DNA of 8,978 bases, from assembly GCA_964588535.1 (NCBI GenBank), contig CAZPQA010000111.1, positions 1-8,978 on the forward strand, read 5' to 3'. Position numbers and translations under genes: made by a program. Origin of the DNA: NaphS2 sp964588535. GTDB taxonomy: Bacteria > Desulfobacterota > DSM-4660 > Desulfatiglandales > Desulfatiglandaceae. A model generated the notes under the pieces. That model was given only the letters and a program-made list of their open reading frames with translations. It did no database searches and had not been told where the DNA came from. This document shows, one piece after another, positions 1 to 5,415 of this stretch; position 1 is the first letter of the stretch, and each line of letters begins with the position of its first letter.

Positions 1-518
1 ACCAGGTAGTCCCAGAGATTGCTGGATTCCAATAGATGGAGATCATAAGCCAAAATGGTTGCCAGAAGGACCACGGAAAATCGATTTTTAAGGAAAAGCA
101 ACACTAAAGTGACACCCAGGAGAATAACAAAAAGCCAGGAAAAATGCCAGCCTGCAGGATAAGGATCAAATGCACCCGCACCCAGAGCCATGGGATAAAG
201 TGCGGCACCCGCCAAAATGGAAAAAACCCGGCATGTTTGAATTGCATTCATGTCTAGAAGGGTCCTTTGAAATGCATTTTTCAGAACCCAGGAAAAAAGA
301 AGGGCTGTCAGTGGAATACTGGGGTTGGCATAAAGGCTGATCAACCAACGTCCCGCGGTAAGCCCGGCAATGGGCAGGATAACCATCAGTGCCGAAGCTG
401 AAGCGAGGATAACGGTGGGGACCCATCCTGTGGGGCGTTTCCCCAGTAATATCATGACCCTTTGGCATAGGGCCATCATGAGAAGAAATGGGAAAACAAA
501 GGAGAATACCGTCGTCAT
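1..518 (-). CDS. Polytopic membrane protein of unknown function (3' end outside window)
   Basis: An open frame runs from the ATG at 518 to the left edge without a stop, giving 172 complete codons. The translation (begins MTTVFSFVFPFLLMMALCQR) is strongly hydrophobic. Likely membrane segments lie near residues 3-18, 33-56, 68-80, 97-115, 124-143 and 147-162, so it is an integral inner-membrane protein. I recognise no family or catalytic motif. Its ATG overlaps the stop of the upstream sialidase-family gene as ATGA (4 bp), and only a weak AGG lies upstream, so it is probably translated by coupling. The context suggests it works with the anchored sialidase-like protein, for example as a transporter or envelope-polymer enzyme, but that is inference. 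The start and reading frame are well supported by the overlap; the function is not known. Confidence 0.72.
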   Translation of the reverse strand, partial: MTTVFSFVFPFLLMMALCQRVMILLGKRPTGWVPTVILASASALMVILPIAGLTAGRWLISLYANPSIPLTALLFSWVLKNAFQRTLLDMNAIQTCRVFSILAGAALYPMALGAGAFDPYPAGWHFSWLFVILLGVTLVLLFLKNRFSVVLLATILAYDLHLLESSNLWDYL

Positions 519-1711
519 TTTTTGAGTGCCTGCTCGAGTTTTTGATCAACCCAGGCCTCGCTGAAAACCACATGCTTGATCCGTTTTCTTTCCCAGGTAT
601 AGACCAGATGGATCAATCCGTTTCGCCCCCTGATCATATAGGGGTAGGAGTATTCCTGACCGGGAAGGTTTTCAAGGGCATGGATGCGAATCCAGTTGAG
701 ACCGGAATCGCTGGAAACGGCAAGCTGAAGAATTTCCCGATTGTTCGGGCTGTCATTAAAGGCCAGGAGGATGCGGCCTCCGGGCAGGGGCAGTGCGTCT
801 ACAGCTGAATCCGGATTGGGCAAATCAAGAAACTTCGGCAAAGACCAGCTCTGGCCGCCGTCATCGGTCCGGGCCATGGCGATGTGCCGGGCCGGGGAAA
901 GGCATCGGTAAAAGGCGGTGGCGGAATGGGTGTTTTCCGGTGCAATTGAGGGTTGTATGAAAGAATTCCCCCCGGCCATGCGGCTTTTCTGATAAATGAT
1001 GTTCTGATTTTTTCGGGAAAAGGAAATCCAAAGGATTTCAGGAAAATAGCCCAGGCATTCGTGATAGATGGGAACGGCAAAATGATCCCTGTTTTCATTG
1101 TTCCCCCCTTTCAGGTTGACAGACAAGGGACGGCCCTTGACCAGTTCACTGATGTTGAAAAAGGGGCTGAGGGTGAGTCTCCGGCTGTCAGTCCAGGTGT
1201 GCCCGCTATCCTGGGACATTTTCACGTTAAGGGAACTGCCGGACCACCCGCCCAAAGAGATGGTCACATAAATCAGCCAGAGCTGCTTCCCCGGGCCTGA
1301 AAAGAGGATCGGGTTGCCCACCTTGCGAATGTACCGGTTGAGTTCCCGGGTGGCGGATGCCCGATCCACAATGATCTTTGGCGTTGACCAGGTTGCGCTG
1401 GAGCCAGGGGGTTTTTTTGAAAAAAAGATTGCCACATCTTTGGCCCCTTCCCGGGTCCCGCCATACCAGACCGCTCCGAGATATTCGTTCGGCATTTCAC
1501 AAATGGACCCCACATGCACCATGCCTGTTCCGGTACCTGGGCTTATGAAATTTTGATCCATGAAAGGATCATGATCTATGGGAAGATCAAAATGGGGGCG
1601 GGGGGAGAATGATGCCTTTGTGAAAGGGGTTGTGGAAACCCGGGTCCACGCCGGCCACCCATAGGCCAGAAGTGTCAAAATGCTCAGAATAATGATGAGG
1701 CGTTTACTCAT
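515..1711 (-). CDS. BNR/Asp-box exo-alpha-sialidase-family protein, membrane-anchored
   Basis: 398 aa. An N-terminal hydrophobic stretch (about residues 4-18, after MSKR) looks like a signal peptide or signal anchor, placing the rest in the periplasm. Three Asp-box motifs of the S/T-x-D-x-G-x-x-W type are visible: SQDSGHTW (166-173), TDDGGQSW (282-289) and SSDSGLNW (333-340). These mark a beta-propeller of the BNR_2 sialidase-like family. Other family-style stretches are GGTREGAKD (84-92) and the C-terminal YSYPYMI...YTWERKRIKH (354-380). True sialidases remove terminal sialic acid from glycans; many BNR_2 members have no proven substrate, so sialidase is a fold-level call. The gene starts 3 bp after the hypE stop, with no Shine-Dalgarno visible, and overlaps the next membrane gene by 4 bp, so it is probably translated by coupling. 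No sialic acid catabolic gene is in the window. Confidence 0.85.
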   Translation of the reverse strand: MSKRLIIILSILTLLAYGWPAWTRVSTTPFTKASFSPRPHFDLPIDHDPFMDQNFISPGTGTGMVHVGSICEMPNEYLGAVWYGGTREGAKDVAIFFSKKPPGSSATWSTPKIIVDRASATRELNRYIRKVGNPILFSGPGKQLWLIYVTISLGGWSGSSLNVKMSQDSGHTWTDSRRLTLSPFFNISELVKGRPLSVNLKGGNNENRDHFAVPIYHECLGYFPEILWISFSRKNQNIIYQKSRMAGGNSFIQPSIAPENTHSATAFYRCLSPARHIAMARTDDGGQSWSLPKFLDLPNPDSAVDALPLPGGRILLAFNDSPNNREILQLAVSSDSGLNWIRIHALENLPGQEYSYPYMIRGRNGLIHLVYTWERKRIKHVVFSEAWVDQKLEQALKK

Positions 1712-1714
1712 GGG

Positions 1715-2725
1715 TTAGCAGATTCTGGGGAGTTGCTCACCGGTTAACATGGCAAGGATGCGGTTGCCGCCGATCTCTGTTTTCAGAAGCGCCCTTCCCG
1801 CATTGTCGGAAGTGACCTTCCCGATAATACGGGCATTTTTTCCGTGGCGATGTTGTTTCATGCTCGAAAGAATCAAATCAGCATCTTCCGGGGGGGTGAT
1901 GATCAGGCATTTTCCTTCATTGGCCAGATAAAGCGGGTCCAGGCCCAGAATTTCCGAGGCCGCCAGAGCAGGCTTTGAAATGGGAAGGTCTGCTTCAAAA
2001 ATCTGGATGCCCACGCCGGATTGGACCGCAATCTCATTTAAGGCCGTGGCCACGCCCCCCCTTGTGGGATCACGCAGCACGTGAATATTCTTGCTGACGT
2101 TAAGGATCGAAGCCACCAGGGTATTGAGGGATGCGCTGTCGCTTTCAAGTTGCGTATTGAACGAAAGGCCTTCCCGGGTGGTTAGAATGGCTATTCCGTG
2201 ATCACCAATATCACCGTTGATCATCACCAGATCTCCGGGCCGGGCATTACCGCTGCTCACATCAATTCCGTCTGGGATCATGCCGATGCCCGCGGTATTG
2301 ATGAAGATCTTGTCCGCGTTGCCTCTGGGGACCACTTTGGTATCGCCTGCGACAATTTCTATGCCGGCGTCTTTCGCCGCCTCAGCCGCAGAATCGATGA
2401 TTTTTTCAAGGTCTTGGAGTGGAAAGCCTTCCTCTAAAATGAGCCCCAGGGTTAAAAAAAGGGGTTTTGCCCCCTGCATGGAAAGGTCGTTGACGGTGCC
2501 GTGAATGGAGAGACTGCCGATATTGCCACCGGGGAAAAAAATGGGATCTACCACATAAGAGTCGGTGGTCATGGCAAGTCGATGGTCAAACAGGTTGATG
2601 ACGGCGCTGTCATCCATCCGATCCAGGATGTCGTTGTGAAGTCGACTCAGAAAAACCGTTTCCACCAGTTCTCGGGAGGCTTCCCCACCGCTGCCGTGAT
2701 CCAGGGTGATTTGCTGCGTTTTCAT
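1715..2725 (-). CDS. hypE: HypE, [NiFe] hydrogenase maturation protein (carbamoyl dehydratase)
   Basis: 336 aa, the usual length for HypE. The family dehydrates an S-carbamoyl group, delivered by HypF, to a thiocyanate on its C-terminal cysteine in an ATP-dependent step. The cyanide then passes to HypC/HypD for the Fe(CN)2CO site of [NiFe] hydrogenase. The diagnostic C-terminus PRIC is present (Cys336), as are DHGSGG (9-14), TDSYVVDPIFFPGGNIG (54-70), GTVND (76-80), GDTKVVPRG (127-135), LRDPTRGG (217-224) and ANEGK (268-272), all typical of HypE/AIR-synthase-like ATP-binding proteins. The start is supported by GGAG 11 nt upstream, set in the loop of a weak hairpin. It is cytoplasmic. The oddity is context: no hypA, B, C, D or F is in the window, and it sits between a dehydrogenase and a sialidase-like gene. 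All residues named look intact, so it should be functional. Confidence 0.96.
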   Translation of the reverse strand: MKTQQITLDHGSGGEASRELVETVFLSRLHNDILDRMDDSAVINLFDHRLAMTTDSYVVDPIFFPGGNIGSLSIHGTVNDLSMQGAKPLFLTLGLILEEGFPLQDLEKIIDSAAEAAKDAGIEIVAGDTKVVPRGNADKIFINTAGIGMIPDGIDVSSGNARPGDLVMINGDIGDHGIAILTTREGLSFNTQLESDSASLNTLVASILNVSKNIHVLRDPTRGGVATALNEIAVQSGVGIQIFEADLPISKPALAASEILGLDPLYLANEGKCLIITPPEDADLILSSMKQHRHGKNARIIGKVTSDNAGRALLKTEIGGNRILAMLTGEQLPRIC

Positions 2726-2786
2726 GATTGAAATTTCTCCGAAATTCAGACTGTCGGCTAGTTGCGATCTGTGTCGTGATACTTTG

Positions 2787-3836
2787 CTATTTCATATGCG
2801 GTTCAATGATGACTTTAATGCAGTCGTGCTCGGTGGGGGCACAAACGTTTTTAAATCCTGAAGGGCCATTCTCCAGGGGTAACCGGTGTGTGACCGTTTT
2901 GAAAACCGGGACGGCCTTTTCCTTAATCAATGAAAGCGCTGTTTTACAGTCGAGGGGCGCGCCGGCATAGGAACTGGTGAGGGTAATTTCCGTGCGCCAG
3001 AACAGGTCGTTGATGGTTGCCGGAAGGGTGGCGCCCTCGGGAGCGCCGGCGAAAAACAGCACCGTCCCCCCTTTTTCCACAGCTTTCATGGCCAGAGGGA
3101 TGAACCCATCGAAGCAGAGGATCACCAGATCCGCCAGGCGGCCGTCATTGGCCTGGCGAAGCGCAGTTATGACGTCATCATCCCCATGCAAGGCCAGATC
3201 GGCGCCCATTTCCCTGGCCTTTTTCAGCCGGTAATCAATGGTATCAACGGCCACAACCAGACCCGCTCCCAGGGCCCGGGCGAGGCCCACGTGGAGAAGT
3301 CCGGATATGCCGCTTCCCAGGACGAGAACTGTCTGTCCCGGTTTGAGGCCGGCGGTTTTCTGCCCGCGCAATACGCAGGCCAACGGTTCCATGAATGAGG
3401 CTTCCCCATAGGTCACATCCCCAGGGATGGGAAAGACCCCGCGATCCACGTTGATGCCCGGGACTCTCACGTATTCAGCAAATCCGCCAGGGTCGAAATG
3501 GGTGCCCTTGAGCAAGGTGTCACAAACCGTATGATGCCCCGACAGGCAGTAATGGCAGGTGTTGCAGGGAACATGGTGGGTGACGGCCACGCGGTCGCCA
3601 GGCTTGAATTTTTCGACCCGGTCACCGGTTAATACAACTTCTCCTGCCACCTCATGGCCCAGCACGAGGGGTACCCTGTCCCGCCGGTACCATTCCATCA
3701 CGTCGCTGCCGCAGATGCCGCTGGCAAGAACCTTCAGAAGCAGTTCATCCGGTCCGATTTCAGGAACCGGCATGGTTTCAACGCGGACATCCTGGTTTGC
3801 ATAATACATCAGAACACGCATGGTTTTAGGCGTCAT
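2787..3836 (-). CDS. Zinc-dependent medium-chain alcohol/polyol dehydrogenase
   Basis: 349 aa, typical for the medium-chain dehydrogenase/reductase (MDR) family, which oxidises alcohols or polyols with NAD(P). The catalytic zinc site is visible as GICGSD (Cys42), GHE (His61-Glu62) and ME (Glu150). The structural zinc site is the Cys91/94/97/105 cluster. The Rossmann motif is GSGISG (174-179), and the acidic residue ending the second strand (VAVD, Asp198) favours NAD over NADP. Substrate cannot be told; threonine, sorbitol and sugar-phosphate dehydrogenases share this layout. It lies 18 bp downstream of the LsrF-like gene in the same direction, so the two probably act on related carbonyl/hydroxyl compounds (inference). 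The start is uncertain: no Shine-Dalgarno precedes the ATG at 3836, and Met6 (ATG at 3821) gives a more family-like N-terminus (MRVLMYY). Confidence 0.93.
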   Translation of the reverse strand: MTPKTMRVLMYYANQDVRVETMPVPEIGPDELLLKVLASGICGSDVMEWYRRDRVPLVLGHEVAGEVVLTGDRVEKFKPGDRVAVTHHVPCNTCHYCLSGHHTVCDTLLKGTHFDPGGFAEYVRVPGINVDRGVFPIPGDVTYGEASFMEPLACVLRGQKTAGLKPGQTVLVLGSGISGLLHVGLARALGAGLVVAVDTIDYRLKKAREMGADLALHGDDDVITALRQANDGRLADLVILCFDGFIPLAMKAVEKGGTVLFFAGAPEGATLPATINDLFWRTEITLTSSYAGAPLDCKTALSLIKEKAVPVFKTVTHRLPLENGPSGFKNVCAPTEHDCIKVIIEPHMK

Positions 3837-3854
3837 GACATTATAAAAACGTAT

Positions 3855-4751
3855 TTAGGATTTTTCCCGCCGGGTGGTTTCAAAAAGATCAAGGGCCTGC
3901 TCCGGTGTTGCGCCACTGTGGATTACACCATTTAAGGCTTTCATGACGGCCAGGGGATGGGGATGCTGCCACACGTTTCTACCGAGGTTGATCCCGATGG
4001 CCCCTTTTTGCAGGCCATCATAGACAAATTCAAACACTTCCAGGGCCGTTTCGCATTTGGGACCGCCGGCAATGACCACCGGGACCGGACATCCCATGGT
4101 GACCTTTTCAAAGCCGTCATCGCAATAATAGGTTTTGACAATCCTGGCACCCAGCTCTGCCGCAATGCGGCAGGAAAGCGCCAGGTAACGGGCTGTTCTT
4201 TTTTCCATCTCTTTGCCAACGGCGGTGACGGCCATAACGGGTATCCCATAATTTTCACATTCATTTACGAGAAGCGCCAGGTTTTCAAGCGTTTCCTGTT
4301 CGTAGTCGCTTCCCACAAAAATGGAAACACCCACAGCCGAGACGTTCAGCCGAAGCATATCTTCGATGGAGGTGGTAATGATTTCATTGGCAAGGTCCTC
4401 GCCGACCACACTGGTGCCGCCGGAGACCCGCAGGATAATTGGCGTATCGATGCGGAAATCGATGGCGGCCCGGAGTACGCCACGCGTGACAAATAAACCA
4501 TCCGCATAGGGGGCGAGGTTTTGAATGGTTTCCGCCGGTCTTTCCAGACATCGCGTGGGACCTTGGAAATAGCCGTGGTCAATGGGAAGAAACTGGCAGT
4601 GTCCATCTGTTCCAATCAGCCTGGAAAGTCTGTTTTTCATGCCCCAGTCCAGGTTGTCAGCCCCTTTGATCCAACCCCCGGGCCCTCGGGTTTTTTCCAG
4701 TGGCATGTCCTCGATTTCTCTGGCTTCCAAAATTCCTTCTGCATCCGGCAT
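3855..4751 (-). CDS. lsrF: LsrF/DhnA-type class I aldolase or thiolase
   Basis: 298 aa from the chosen start; residue numbers here count from the alternative ATG at 4757, giving 300 aa. It resembles E. coli LsrF, the 3-hydroxy-5-phosphonooxypentane-2,4-dione thiolase that ends AI-2 degradation, in blocks such as LDWGMKNRLSRL (36-47), DHGYFQGPT (60-68), TRGVLR (91-96), VGSDYE (148-153), KTYY (208-211) and CPVPVVIAGG (223-232). Lys208 in KTYY is the expected Schiff-base lysine of this TIM-barrel class. The start at 4751 is preferred because AGGAGG lies 8 nt before it; from 4757 it is only 2 nt. No lsrA, B, C, D, G, K or R is in the window, so the true substrate may not be phospho-AI-2. The alternatives are a general DhnA aldolase or the ADTH synthase of archaeal-type aromatic synthesis, though the LDWGM block favours LsrF. 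It is the first gene of the minus-strand operon. Confidence 0.85.
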   Translation of the reverse strand: MPDAEGILEAREIEDMPLEKTRGPGGWIKGADNLDWGMKNRLSRLIGTDGHCQFLPIDHGYFQGPTRCLERPAETIQNLAPYADGLFVTRGVLRAAIDFRIDTPIILRVSGGTSVVGEDLANEIITTSIEDMLRLNVSAVGVSIFVGSDYEQETLENLALLVNECENYGIPVMAVTAVGKEMEKRTARYLALSCRIAAELGARIVKTYYCDDGFEKVTMGCPVPVVIAGGPKCETALEVFEFVYDGLQKGAIGINLGRNVWQHPHPLAVMKALNGVIHSGATPEQALDLFETTRREKS

Positions 4752-4759
4752 ATCCATCT

Positions 4760-4765
4760 CCTCCT
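4760..4765 (-). promoter_or_regulatory. Shine-Dalgarno AGGAGG that decides the lsrF-like start
   Basis: On the minus strand AGGAGG is followed by 8 nt and then ATG at 4751. The earlier in-frame ATG at 4757 is only 2 nt away, too close for normal initiation, so translation most likely starts at the second ATG. Confidence 0.75.
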
Positions 4766-4807
4766 GAAAGAAGTCAGGTCTAAATTGTGGTTTCGTTCCA
4801 AAGCCGG

Positions 4808-4836
4808 ATTCTACATTGTTAAGTCAAGGGATGCAA
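4808..4836 (-). promoter_or_regulatory. Candidate promoter for the minus-strand lsrF-like operon
   Basis: The minus strand reads TTGCAT, 17 nt, TAGAAT. The -10 matches the sigma70 consensus at five of six bases; the -35 keeps only TTG. Transcription would start near 4801, leaving a leader of about 50 nt. An alternative -35-like TTGACT (4822-4827) is too close to this -10 to pair with it. This is motif reading only. Confidence 0.35.
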
Positions 4837-4848
4837 TCAGATATTTGC

Positions 4849-4878
4849 TTGACGCTGTCACGACAGGCGATGTATAGG
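4849..4878 (+). promoter_or_regulatory. Candidate promoter for the DUF1285-like gene, with a palindrome in its spacer
   Basis: TTGACG (4849-4854) and TATAGG (4873-4878) are separated by 18 nt. Transcription would start near 4885, about 24 nt before the ATG. The spacer holds the inverted repeat CTGTC-AC-GACAG (4855-4866), which could be an operator. A Shine-Dalgarno-like AGGAAAGG (4894-4901) lies 7 nt before the ATG. Confidence 0.4.
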
Positions 4879-4908
4879 CACATAAACGTTTTTAGGAAAG
4901 GATGCTGA

Positions 4909-5394
4909 ATGTCACCAACTGAAGAGGCCCTTCCACCATGCCTGATCCATATTGACAAGGAAGGACGATGGTTTCATAAAGGCGTCGAGATGGTTCGACG
5001 TGAGTTTGTCCGTTCATTTTATCAGCAAATGGAATTGGACGATGCGGGCAGGTACATCATTTTCTGGGGGGGCAAGCGCTGTTATGTGGATGTGGTAGAC
5101 ACGGCCTTTGTGGTCAAACGTTTATCTTATCTGAGTGAAGAAAGCGGCAAGCGGGCCAGGCTCATGGTCAGCCTCAGTGATGATACCGAGGAAGAACTCA
5201 TCCCGGGCACCCTGTATCAGGGAGAAGAGAATGTTCTCTACTGCAGGGCTAAAGGGGGGGACTTCCCCGCCCGCTTCAATCGCTCAGCCTATTATCAGCT
5301 GGCAGCGCATATTGAAGAAGAAGGGGAGGGCTTTGTTCTGCCCATCAATGGCAGAAAGTTCAAAATTGGGGCCAAAGACCCGCAAAGCAGTTGA
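4909..5394 (+). CDS. DUF1285-like conserved protein of unknown function
   Basis: 161 aa, soluble, with no signal peptide or membrane segment. The N-terminal part, IHIDKEGRWFHKG (13-25) followed by a REFVRSFYQQM-like stretch and a basic/aromatic segment ending in VVDTAFVV (62-69), matches the layout I know from DUF1285 proteins: an (I/R)-I-D-x-(D/E)-G-x-W-x-H-x-G start and a later V-x-D-x-(A/P)-F-x-V. No catalytic motif is evident and the biochemical role of the family is unknown. AGGAAAGG lies 7 nt before this ATG. An ATG at 4902 is out of frame and stops after six codons, so the start is firm. The gene stands alone on the plus strand, diverges from the lsrF-like operon and converges on ppiD with 21 bp between stop codons and no hairpin terminator. 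The family call rests on motif memory. Confidence 0.8.
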   Translation: MSPTEEALPPCLIHIDKEGRWFHKGVEMVRREFVRSFYQQMELDDAGRYIIFWGGKRCYVDVVDTAFVVKRLSYLSEESGKRARLMVSLSDDTEEELIPGTLYQGEENVLYCRAKGGDFPARFNRSAYYQLAAHIEEEGEGFVLPINGRKFKIGAKDPQSS

Positions 5395-5415
5395 TACCAT
5401 TCAAGGACTGATCTG

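Noticed and set aside
166..573. Minus-strand open frame of 135 codons across the sialidase-like/membrane gene junction
   Set aside because: Out of frame with both. The alternative frame gives a hydrophobic protein open to the window edge and starting at the ATGA overlap, which is far more credible.
2461..2473. GGGG-TTTTG-CCCC hairpin that could look like a terminator
   Set aside because: It lies well inside hypE coding sequence with no following T-run on the coding strand, so codon content explains it.
3840..3845. Perfect TATAAT on the minus strand just before the dehydrogenase start
   Set aside because: No -35 element at 16-18 nt (GGGAAA there), no extended TG, and transcription would begin at or inside the first codon. 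Probably chance in a short AT-rich gap, though a leaderless start at Met6 cannot be fully excluded.
3957..4496. Plus-strand open frame of 179 codons
   Set aside because: Antisense to the well-supported LsrF-like gene; the protein has no recognisable family and no ribosome site.
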